From Rhypophila decipiens (lineage: Eukaryota > Ascomycota > Sordariomycetes > Sordariales > Naviculisporaceae): a DNA stretch of 64,000 bases. Below, piece after piece: positions 23,683 through 34,829 of the stretch; position 1 is the stretch's first letter, and each line of letters opens with the position of its first letter. The notes below the pieces were generated by a model. The model saw only the letters and a list, made by a program, of their open reading frames with translations, made no database searches and had not been told where the DNA came from. The DNA is taken from positions 1 through 64,000 of the forward strand of contig MU858137.1 of NCBI GenBank assembly GCA_033297075.1, read 5' to 3'. A program made the translations under genes and the position numbers.

Positions 23683-25112
23683 TCACAACTCATCCTTCCC
23701 AGTCTTCTTCTTCTCCCCCTGCTCAACATCAACCCTCCCCATCCCCTCCCGTCCCTTCTTAACCATACTACTCAGAATCTCATAAACAACCTGCGCCCCC
23801 GCCAGCGCCGTCTCCTCCCCAGCACCCTGATACGCAGGCGCAACCTCGACAACATCAGCCCCCACCAGATTCAGACTCTCAATCCCCCTCAGAATCCTAA
23901 TCAGCTCCCTGCTCGTCCACCCGCCCGGCTCAGGCGTCCCTGTCCCGGGGGCAAACGCGGGATCCAACACATCAATATCCACACTTAAATATATCGGATC
24001 CTGCTCCTCGCCTTCTCTAGGGGCAAACTGCTCGAGTATGGCGCTGATAATGCCGGCCGTGCCGAGATCGTCAATGTCGTCTGATGTCAGGCGGTACCAG
24101 TTTTGTGCCGTGTCGTCGTCAAAGTCAGAAAAGTCGTCGCCTGAGAGGCGGGTTCTGAGCCCGGCGTGGACGCTCCGAGACGAAGAGCTGTTGGAGAGGA
24201 GACCTTCGTTGGAGGCCATCCAGAACATTGAGCCGTGGTTGAATTGCGCTTGGTCGGAAGTCCAGGTGGACGGGTATTTCTCGGGGTGCCAAGTATCAAG
24301 ATGCGCTTTTCACACATCAGCAAGACTCCTTAACGGGGGGTTGTGAAGAAGAGGGCGTACATACCATCAAAATGCAAAACCCTCAACGGACGCCCATAAA
24401 TCTCCTTGAGAGCCCGCAATGCAGGCAGGGCAAGACTGTGATCTCCGCCGAGGGTGATAAGCTTCGGCTTCTGCAACAGCTGGGAAGCGGGCTTTCGTGA
24501 GCCGAGCTCTTTGAACGCCTCGGTCATTTGGACCAGCGCCATGGCGTTGTCCATTGGTGTGACGGGGACGTCGCCGCAGTCGAGGATCTTGGCCCAGTTC
24601 TGGTACGGGTTGATGTTGGCGCGGGGATTGAAGCCCCTGAAGGAGGTCTGCCGGCTTGATGCCTGGCGGATTGCTCGTGGTCCGAAGCGTGCGCCTTTTT
24701 GACAGGAAAAAGGATGTTAGTTGGTTGGGAATAAGCTTTACTTGGGGGGTAAAATAAGGGGGTGAGTAAGTTACCTGGACGGTAGCTCACGGCGGTGTCA
24801 AAGGGGACTCCGATGATGCCGATGTCAAAGAGCTCGCTGGGGGTTGTCAGGCACTTGACGTACTTGAGGTGGGCGAAGGAGCCGATTCCTGAGAATCCCC
24901 ACTGTATAATAAAAGAGTGGGAGAGTTAGTATTTGTTGTTGTCAAGTTTATGAAACTGAAGGTAAGGTTGGGTGTACCTCAAAGCCCCATTTCTTCTCAA
25001 GCTCGGCCAGCTCTTCGGGAGAAAAGTCCCTGTCATGATCATGACTGCCACCACAGGCGTTGACCACGCTTCCAGCAGCGGCGAGGACCGCCGATAGTAC
25101 GGCCGGTCTCAT
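23683..25112 (-). CDS. ureohydrolase (agmatinase or guanidinobutyrase) with signal peptide and KDEL
   Basis: A Mn-dependent ureohydrolase that splits urea from a guanidino compound such as agmatine or 4-guanidinobutyrate. Four exons (introns 24902-24977, 24695-24774, 24306-24364) give 404 aa. Metal-site motifs are intact: GGDHS, then HFDAHLDTW (its codons rejoined across the third intron), then [18 protein letters not shown]. The N-terminus ([22 protein letters not shown]) is a good signal peptide, and the following His/Asp-rich stretch resembles secreted fungal members. The last four residues are KDEL, preceded by a charged Lys/Glu tail, which would hold the protein in the ER rather than let it be secreted. 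The substrate cannot be settled from sequence. The gene has no close neighbour. Confidence 0.93.
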
Positions 25113-26673
25113 TGTTTTCTCTTTTTTGAGTAAGAAGATGAAAAGTTTGAATGGTACGAGTCCCCGAGTAATATTCCCAAAACCGCCACTCACTGATGTC
25201 CAACAAAGAAAAGAAGGGAAAGAAAGAAAACAAGTTCGAATTTTCTTATCAGTGTTTGTTTATATACATCATTGACGGTATATGTAAGCCATGTCAGTAC
25301 CAGCTAGCTCCAGCGAATCACATAACACGAGATAGGACATATAGACAAGCCCCTCACTTGGACGATCTCCAATGACTATGGAGCTTAAACCTGTGGTCGA
25401 GATCCGTCATAGTGGTTACTTTTACCTACGACGGTCTAGTCTATCCGAGAGAAACAGTAATCAGTATGTAGGTAACATGAGTACCGGCTGGCTGGATACA
25501 TTACAATAAGTCAATAAGGCGCATGTACAGTATTCTGGACTCCCGTTACAAGGACGGGAGTCGTAAGAATCCTTCTGGTGAAACCGATATCCAATTCCAA
25601 TATAATTGGTCGACAACTCCTCCGAATTGCGGATAGTCCCGACTAATACAGACTGGTACGGATTTGGAACCGTACCTCAACAGGAGAGAAAAGTAATGGA
25701 ATGCAGAAATCCGGGGTTAAGATCGATGTCATGCCATGTGGAGTCTCTTCCAAACACCGACACACGGTTATCTCGTCCCTGTTGACCGGGTGGATATGCC
25801 CGGTTGTTCTTTCCTGGACATTTGGTGCGTAGGTGGTTGGACTGATAATGGAAGATACCGATACCGTCAGAGAGATGACTAAAGGCAGGTCGCAAAATTG
25901 GACCCACCTCGACTTCAGTAAAGTGATTGAGGATACTTTTGTAGGTGGACAGAGTCCGCTGTTGAGCGAATAGGTTTTAAACCATGGGAAAGTATCATGG
26001 ATTAGTCAGACATCAGAGAGGCATGTATATTCAGGATTGGCTGCCTCTCCTCCAGTGTGCCCGAGAAGCGGCCTCTCTCATCTTCAAAGCCAAAGATCCT
26101 CCACAAATGTATACCAATTTATGAAAGATATGTAATATTGCTAATAAATAGAGCTAAAAAGATTATCCCGCCTGTAAATACGATTCGCTGTGGGAAACTA
26201 AAAAGTAGATAGTGAAAAAAAAAGAAAAGAACCCCTCTCTGTACTGGCTGGACTGGTCTTTCTTTTTTGAGTAGATCAAGGGAAAAAGAAGAGAGAGAGA
26301 AACGGAAAACATCTCAAATCCGTTTGGTGGTTCCCCGAAGCCCACTGCCACCTATTCCATTTCTCTCCCTTTCAAGAAACAAAAACACCGGGATATATAG
26401 CTTTCTTCTTCTCTCTCTTCTCATCTGCCCAAGACCAGACCGAACCATGCTAGAGAAACCCAGACTCGGATCTCACTCGTCCTGAACAGGGCAAGTTTGT
26501 CTTGGACTTTGCTGTCAGTTGACTTGTTCGATATGGCTATTGAACTTGGGACAGGGCGGGCGACAAATCGCTTCACCATCACCACCAGTATCATCATCAA
26601 GCCAACGGTCCAGCCCCCAAATCATCTAGCCCAGCCTTGGGCAACCTTATTTGACATAACCCGCCCGGGTCAA
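25113..26673. other. intergenic region between two minus-strand genes
   Basis: It holds the promoter of the ureohydrolase on the left and the 3' end of cdc42 on the right. A perfect 9-bp hairpin lies at 25538-25562. No open frame of credible content was found. Confidence 0.55.
25538..25562. repeat. perfect 9-bp hairpin
   Basis: GACTCCCGT and ACGGGAGTC enclose a 7-nt loop (TACAAGG). It stands about 430 bp upstream of the ureohydrolase start. Function unknown. Confidence 0.8.
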
Positions 26674-27649
<976 letters not shown>

Positions 27650-30600
27650 TGTTCGTTCGTATTCCTTCACAGATGGCGCCTCGGGGAAAAGTCCAAGAAG
27701 TGAGCCGCGTGCTGGATCGGAACGTTTCGTTTACCGCCTTTGCTAGAAGCTTTGCTTCTAATCAATCGAATCTCCTTATCGCGTGCTGCAATGTACCGGC
27801 GATTCGACACGAGGACTGGTGCGAAGGGGACGGAGGGTGGAGTCGTAAAAAAAGGAATGGGGGGGATGGATGGCTGGATGGACCGAGCTGTGCTGGAAGA
27901 ATAAACGGGGGGTCCCGCTTCCTCGGTGCCGGGTGGTTGTTTGAGATTGTTGTCTGACGTCCGGGTTGGGTAGAGTTATGTTGTTGCTCAAAAAAGATAT
28001 CGAGAGTCGAGGCCGATGACGAAGTGGTGCCGGGGAAAGGCTCAGCAATGAAAGAAATGTAATGGAGGTAACGGGGGACAGCCACAGGAGAAAGGACGTG
28101 GAGCAGATGCTGGAAAAAAAGAGGACTCGATGAGGCCAAATGGGGAGAGCTCGGACTGATTTCCCAGTGCTAGTGCAGTGCAGCGAACGGGTAGTAGTGC
28201 CCAGCTGCCAGTCCTGTCTAGTGTAAGAAAAAGGGTTGCAATTAAAATGGGATTCGGCTGCTTAATTAACGGGATCCGTAGTGGGATGGGTGGGTGGTGG
28301 GCAAACAACTTTACACATGTAAGATTACGGGAGCATTGAGAGAGACGAGGAACTCGAAGCAAATGCCTGAGAGGGACGATAATTATGTCTTGTTCTCGGC
28401 TGCCATGATACCTGACCCACGCCATGAGATTGGCCAACTCCAGGTAATGGACAACTGTGTAAATGTTATAGCGTGAAGGTCCGCCTTGCCAGGTGCCAGC
28501 TAGGCAGATTGGTGATAGTGTTTTTAGTAAAGTTCCCAACGGTTTCTATCCAGACAGAACCGTACCAGATTCATGCAGCATATTATAAAGATCTCACCAA
28601 CCAAGCGCATCGTCGTCAGACGGCAATTCTTCACGTGGAAAAGCTTCAAAAAGGCGGGCAACGACCTCCTCCCTTCTTTTTTGCCCTACAACATGTCGAA
28701 AACAACGGCCCGTGCATAAAGGTCCCATAGAATGTCTTGGTTTCTTGCGCGCTGCTTGCCCCCAAATTGAGACATGCAGGAGCTTGGAGGCACCAGGAGG
28801 CCGGATTACAGAATTCCAATCTCTTCTGATGCAACAAGAACGAACAACGGCATCCAAAGTCCATGGGGGTTACGGAATACTTGTGGAATTCCCCTATCAG
28901 AGCTATCACTGATCAGAACCAACGGCTTTGCTCGCTTCTCGAGCTAGATCCTAACAAGTCAAGACTGTCAGGCTCCCTTTTCTTTTGATGACAAGCCAGG
29001 GCCCTCGGGTGGTTACACGTCAACAATCAAAACGGCTGGGGGCTTGCTTCTCTGCTGCGCTAGATTCTGCACCGAAGCTGGAGAGAAAACTCCATTCCAC
29101 ACCATCCCACCCATCCATAATGCATATCACCGCCAGCTCTCCATCCTCCCCCCTTCAGGCCTGGCTAGCTGCATATCCAATATCCAAAGCGGACACCCGT
29201 CTTGGTCTTTGAGATTTCAGAAATCACCGTCCCCATGGCGGAAGAAACTCAATTCCAAGGAAACGGCCGTGAAAAGAATGGCCCACACAGCAATGGCGAT
29301 ATCAGCAAGGCTGTTGTGCGTCCTGGGCATGTCGACGATGTTGTATGAATGCAAATACCAGAACAGAGTCCCTCGAACTTGGGTCCCTCGACCAGTTCAG
29401 CGCTGATATCATGGCCGTTTGAAAGGCCCAGGGAACATCCCAAATCTCACCGCCGCGGATTACGGTACCCTCGGGATACCGTCCCACTAACACAGGTTCA
29501 TAGCAGGTTGCCATGTTCTTTTGCGCCGCGGCGGCGGCGGCGGCTTACCGCCATGATGATCGACGACCGCACCGCACGCCACTTGCTTCCGCCCTTCTAC
29601 GGCCCGGTGCCATAACGCATAGGTCTGGCTCAGTTGCGGAGGTGTGGTCGCTGGCCAAGCACCCATATGCACTACACTCAGGCAGCCGATTTTGTGAAAT
29701 CAATGCAAGATGAGGAAGGATGGCGTTTTTTTTTGGTATGCCGGCTTGGTACGGGCCAATCAGTACCGTTTGTCTTGACAAGTCCCTTGGAAATAAAGCA
29801 AAGATTCGATCTGCAAGCGGTCATATAACAATTTTGTTTGCGAACACTATCACTTGTGTTTGCTATATGCACTTTAATCAAGGCCTCTGCTTCATAGCAG
29901 CAAGGAGAGTCTGAGGTACTGGCCATACAAAACCTCTGCTTAATACATGTACTTACACATCCGTATCCAACTCCAAACAAAAGCTGAGGCTTAACATTCT
30001 CAAGTAAATTATATACGCCTTCATGTTGGAAGCAGCTACCCGGCTCTGCGCAAGATTTGGCTTCTTTTCTGTTCCTTGCCTTTGATCTCTCGGTACACCC
30101 GTAAGTGCGGTCTGGACATAGGTACCTCCTCAAGACCACAACACTATATCCAGAATTTGATGTATTTGCCATTGCCAGCACATCAAGGCATAGTACGTAA
30201 AAAGTATAAAGAACCATCCTCTGACGATGGCGCCCTTCTCATCTGCCCGGGCTTCATGCTCGTAGAGTTAGGATACGGATCCATACAGGTACGCTAATCC
30301 ACGTAGGGCAACCAGGCTGGGACCGAAACACTGGCCTGAAACGACCATTCATTGTTATCTGCGGTCCTTGTCCATGACCATATCCCTGATTGAGTGGAAT
30401 CTTCAAGTTGATGGCCGAGGGATCCTCCATCACGCAATGCCTTTAAAGAATCTGAAGAGTGACAATAATTAGGTATTATAACTGGGTGTATGAATACACG
30501 GCACTTACACTTGGAACATGGCGGACCTGAACATTCAGTACCTTGGAAGAACCTACGGTGACATGACTTGATAATGTAATTCATTGAGAACCATTGCTTC

Positions 30601-30941
30601 GAGTCCGTTAATATATTATAGCGTACTACAAAGACCCTTTCTGTTCGTATATCGCATCACCGGCAATCTTGGTTCAGGAGACCAGATTGGACATTATGTA
30701 ACCGGTATCGATAACTGTATCGTATGGTACCGATTTTCTACACTAGGACTCATACCTCACTAGGACTTGAGTGGACCCGACGACTTCCTTCAAGCCACAG
30801 CGCCACACCACAACGCATCACCACATTCGTGGGCGGACGACATCACCCCGTGACAATCACGGGACCACCTCAGACCACCAGAAAAGAACAAAACAAAACA
30901 AAACAAAACAAAAAGGGGCCTCAGAAAAAAATATCATAAAA
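27650..30941. other. gene-poor region, no gene supported
   Basis: The left part (27650-28600) is the likely cdc42 promoter and leader. A GCG-repeat lies at 29527-29544. A cysteine-rich open frame (29678-30217, -) is noted among the findings but is not accepted as a gene. The AAAAC repeat at about 30889-30914 belongs to the vma22 leader. Confidence 0.55.
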
Positions 30942-31769
30942 ATGACAGCCCCAAATCCAGACACAACCACAACCAGCACCGCCGCCCTGGGCAGCACAAT
31001 CGACACCCTCCTCCAGCGCTACCTCATCTTACTAGACGAGTACACCACCCTCCGGAGCAAATTAAACCAGCTCCAGAGCGGCATCTACCAGAACATAGCG
31101 CGGGCAAATTTCTCCGCCGAGCGGGGGATTCGCTATGGGCAAGATCATTATGATGAGAGGATGCAAGCTCTTCGGAGGGTAGTCATTCAGTCGGCAGGGG
31201 AGGAGACAGCTGGCGGGGATGATGATGCTTCTGAAGGGACTAAGAATGGGAATGGGAATGTGAGCGGATCATTCAGTGTCAAGGTGGTTAAGAAGGGCGG
31301 GGAGGAAGATGCCAAAGTAGGGGAAGAGGAAAAGGAGAAGCCGGCATCAAAGGAGGAGGATGAGGGAGCAGCAAAGGGGGACTTGGATACGCCGCCACCA
31401 CCACCACCCAAAGAGTCATCGGTTCTGGCATCATCGGTACCGCCACACACAGCGGCGCAGGAAAAGGATCAACAGCCGCCAGCAAAAGCAAAACAAGACT
31501 CCAGTTCTTCTTCGCCCGGTGAAAAAGAAGACACTCCAAACTCACAAAGCGAGAAGAAGAAGAGCCCAAAATCAACAGATCCCCTACGCTGGTTCGGCTT
31601 CTTCACACCACAACCCCTCAGACAGGCCCAATCCCAAGCATTCAAGGCGGTGGACGAGATTCTCCCCCGGCTGGTGACGGTGAACATGGCCATGGCCGAG
31701 GTGGAGCTCGAGGTGCGCCGGGCGAGGAAGAAAAGGACCAAGGCTGCTGCTGCTACTACTGCTCACTGA
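30942..31769 (+). CDS. vma22: V-ATPase assembly factor Vma22 (CCDC115 family)
   Basis: Vma22 works with Vma12/Vma21 in the ER to assemble the membrane sector of the vacuolar H+-ATPase. The gene has one exon and codes for 275 aa. An N-terminal coiled-coil region (about residues 20-80, LLQRYLILLDEYTTLRSKL...FSAERGIRYGQDHYDERM) and the C-terminal signature DPLRWFGFFTPQPLRQAQ are shared with CCDC115. Between them lies an insert of about 120 charged, Pro/Ser/Lys-rich residues, which makes it longer than yeast Vma22 (about 180 aa). There is no signal peptide or membrane segment. A run of AAAAC repeats sits 30-50 bp before the ATG. Confidence 0.86.
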   Translation: MTAPNPDTTTTSTAALGSTIDTLLQRYLILLDEYTTLRSKLNQLQSGIYQNIARANFSAERGIRYGQDHYDERMQALRRVVIQSAGEETAGGDDDASEGTKNGNGNVSGSFSVKVVKKGGEEDAKVGEEEKEKPASKEEDEGAAKGDLDTPPPPPPKESSVLASSVPPHTAAQEKDQQPPAKAKQDSSSSSPGEKEDTPNSQSEKKKSPKSTDPLRWFGFFTPQPLRQAQSQAFKAVDEILPRLVTVNMAMAEVELEVRRARKKRTKAAAATTAH

Positions 31770-33211
31770 ACAATAGAACGTCATTGGAATTTTACCAATA
31801 GAATGTTACTAGGAATGGAATGAAACTATGAATATCCGTATTACTGGCAAGACTGTTCGTGGTTGATCTTTCCACCAGTGTTCGCGACTTTGATGATTGA
31901 GCTGGGAGAGAGACCTAGGTAGGGTGCGTGAATCATGTTAGGAGCGAGACCGATTACATTGAAAGGAACAACGAGAGAGGGGGGATACAGGTACCCCGTG
32001 CGGTCAGCTACCTTAGCTTTCTTGTTCCACCGATAGTACTGCCATTTCGGGCAGAGGATAGATGGATGGGTCAGTATCGCTCGAATCTCAACAGTTATGT
32101 CAATTAATTGGTGCATGTGGTTGGTTAAATTGGGGGTCAAAACACCCCAGATAGCACGTTCAGACGGCCGACGGACGCCCATCCATAGAAGATGAGATGA
32201 GATTACACACCTACACACACACAGCACAGCACATCACAGCACCCAATGAGCACCCCGAGCAAGGTCTATGAAACGCTCTAACAAACCCGAATCTCAACAC
32301 CAGCACCAAGCTCACTTGGCGCAATTGGTAATCGTTTCACTCTCGTGCTGTAAATTAGCTCGCTGACGACATCGAGCTGAACTTGCTTCTTCACTCGGGG
32401 TCTGAATTCGAATCATCATGGTGTCGTATACTTTTTTGGTCTTTTGTCTTTTTTTTCTGTGTTCTTTGCAAAACACAAACTTCCTCAAAAGATAAGTAAG
32501 TAGTTAGGGGTTTTACTGTGTTCATGTTGGTTATACCTCTCCTACTAAGGCTAAGAATGGATGAATGAATGAATGAATGAATAAATACATAAATAAATAA
32601 ATGAACGGACTTTTTGATTTCAAGTACTAGATCTTTCTGCTATGTAGGTACAAACATAAGGTACCTTCTCACGGTACATACTGATTGAATACATTGTTTA
32701 ATATCATAACTTTAATCCTTGATTCGCGGCGCTTGCAGGCAAGAAGATCTAGGCCAGAGTAGAGAAGTCCGACGTTTGTTAGAGTGAAAGAGGTCAAGAA
32801 CAGAGAGTAGAGCAAGCAGGTACAATGGATAGTCTTTAAATTAAGGGCGTTATACTAATGTGAGCATAGTCTAGACTGCCATAAGCACCTAGCATGGACC
32901 AAACAGTCCATTTCCTGTTTGCTTTTAGTATGTAATCTGTGCTGGTCGAGGCATCTTCCCCAGCTCTGACTGGTTCCCAAGAAATTGAGAGGAAATCTGG
33001 CAAAACTCAACGAGCAAATGAACCTTTTCTTTCGTCCTTTTCTCCCTCTATGTGTGGTCCACGCGTGTGTCGCTCAAAGGTTCCAACGACGACATGGAGT
33101 CGTCTCCTTCTCCCATCGTAGAATTTGCCAAAAAGGAACGCCCAAACCAATCTGATCCATCGGACCCAGCCAGCAGCACCCCATTTCTCTGATCCATTCT
33201 GAGACAAGACC
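31770..33211. other. intergenic between convergent genes
   Basis: It contains GAAT/AAAT tetranucleotide repeats (about 32565-32605). A segment with an A-box-like TGGCGCAATTGG (32317-32328), GAATTCGAATC (32404-32414) and T6 (32432-32437) resembles a Pol III unit but does not fold as a tRNA. No gene called. Confidence 0.5.
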
Positions 33212-33940
33212 TTAAACTCTCGCTCTCTTAGATGGGCCTTCTCCTCCGTTGCCACTGTGAGCATCATCACCACCGCGGTCCTTGCGTTTATTCTTCGCGC
33301 GATCTAGATTTGAAGCTTCCCAGCGCTGAAGGAGATACCAAGGATCGAAGCGCGGAATTCCAAGCGGGCTGTCCATGTTGATCTTGGATATATCAACTCC
33401 AACCTCCTCCAGATGTTTGACGAACATATTGAGGTAGTGCTTCATGTACCTGACGCCCGCCACGGTGAAGATTTTATCCTTTTCCACGGTGTCTTGCGCG
33501 GCGAAGGCAAACAGTTCAGGATCCGGAGGTTGTGGGCGGGTTCTGTCGCCTATCCATATTTTATAGTCATCCACCATTCTCTCAGGAATCCTGTTCATTT
33601 CCGCATTCCGCTCATCCCCCTCCTCGTCATTTTTTGGGAGGTCACGGCGCAATAACGCCTCAGCCTGTTGCTGGGTGGAAGACGGCTGTGGGACAGATTC
33701 CTTCTCGCTCTGGTTGTCGACGGGTGCTGCTCGAGCTGTGCTGTTGGAGGAAACGGGGAAATCCTCGGGGTTTTCTCTGTTTTGTCCATTTGTAGGGTCC
33801 CCTACCAGAGTACACTCCCCGTGGGCTTGTTGGCCGCATTCAAAGCACGGTTTACCACAAAAACCTTCGCAGCACGAATCTTGCTGGACACAGCGGAGAC
33901 ATCTACTTGTTCCCTTTCTTCTGAAAAAAAAACTCAACAT
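33212..33940 (-). CDS. small protein with Zn2Cys6-like cysteine cluster
   Basis: The protein is about 242 aa and of unknown function. Near the N-terminus it has a cysteine cluster with spacing C-x2-C-x6-C-x7-C-x2-C-x7-C (CLRC...CCEGFCGKPCFEC...GEC). This fits the Zn(II)2Cys6 pattern, but the basic residues that normally follow the second Cys are missing, so DNA binding is doubtful; it may instead belong to the short Cys-rich domains found in many fungal proteins of unknown function (DUF3716-like). A polar linker follows, then a conserved-looking helical part (YKIWIGDRTRPQPPDPELFAF, ...YLNMFVKHLEEVGVDISKIN, ...FDPWYLLQRWEASNLDRAK) and a basic, nuclear-signal-like end (NKRKDRGG...PSKRARV). ATG 33940 is the first in frame; the frame is open further upstream, and an extra 5' exon is possible. 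Confidence 0.65.
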   Translation of the reverse strand: MLSFFFRRKGTSRCLRCVQQDSCCEGFCGKPCFECGQQAHGECTLVGDPTNGQNRENPEDFPVSSNSTARAAPVDNQSEKESVPQPSSTQQQAEALLRRDLPKNDEEGDERNAEMNRIPERMVDDYKIWIGDRTRPQPPDPELFAFAAQDTVEKDKIFTVAGVRYMKHYLNMFVKHLEEVGVDISKINMDSPLGIPRFDPWYLLQRWEASNLDRAKNKRKDRGGDDAHSGNGGEGPSKRARV

Positions 33941-34829
33941 ACACGGCGTCGGCCATTTCGGCGGCACGCTCAGATATGTGTGTGGTTTGTGAAGGCTTTT
34001 CGTTCCAGCTGTAAGATCCGCGATGGACGTTCGTCGGCACACCAAGCGTGGTGTGTTCAGCCGTCGGTTCTGTCTTCAATTTAAGGGTGCTTAGCTGACT
34101 GACTGGTGAACGACAGAAGAATGTTAGAGCGTCGATTAACAGCACAACCCGAACGAGAGGACAGACAGGTGATTGGAGGAGGGGAGTCAGATGTATGTGC
34201 TTGAGGAGAGGCCCGGGAGACGGTACCCGTAGGCAAAAATGCGGTGATGAGAAGTGGCAGGCCTTACGTTGTGTGTGTCTTGTATTTTTTGAATCTCGGG
34301 ATAGGTTCTCGAGTATTTGCTTCAACGGACGCGCGCGCAACAGTGCTGAGGCACGCGGGGAAAGATTCCCGGTCAATGAATGTAGATATCGACCAGGTTT
34401 TGAAAGAAACCTGGGAATCGATGTCGGTGGGTGTGTGGTGTGGGAGAAAGAGGGTTGAGTGGTGGTAAGAGAAAAGAAGCACGAGAAGAGTCTGAGATGG
34501 CGGCCTTTATAGTCGGAAAGAAGCGGTTTGGAGGGGCACGCCCTTTCATCTGAGTTTAGTAGTCTTTTCAGTCATTCTGATATTCTCCAGTAATTTCATC
34601 CGATCCCAGCATTCTTTCAGTCATTCCACCTTCCAGGTACCTGTACTGGAGAGACGGGGTGTTAGATAACTTGTATCGGATGTAAATACAGAATTTGTCT
34701 CAAAACGGAAGGTGTAAATTCTCTAATGCTCCTTCTTCCCAAGATCACCCTCAATGCTCAATGCCCCTACTCCTACTAATACAGCCTCCACCGTCCATCA
34801 AGCCACATCACCTTCTTGCCTTCAGATCC
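33941..34829. other. intergenic / possible 5' exon of the Zn2Cys6-like gene
   Basis: A minus-strand frame with ATG (about 34376, MTGNLSPRASALL) ends at a good donor (AAC|GTAAGG, near 34267) and could be a first exon, but I could not join it convincingly. The rest shows nothing. Confidence 0.4.

Noticed and set aside
32296..32430. Intron-containing tRNA gene
   Set aside because: A-box and T-loop words are present, but neither the T-stem nor an acceptor stem pairs at the proper distances.
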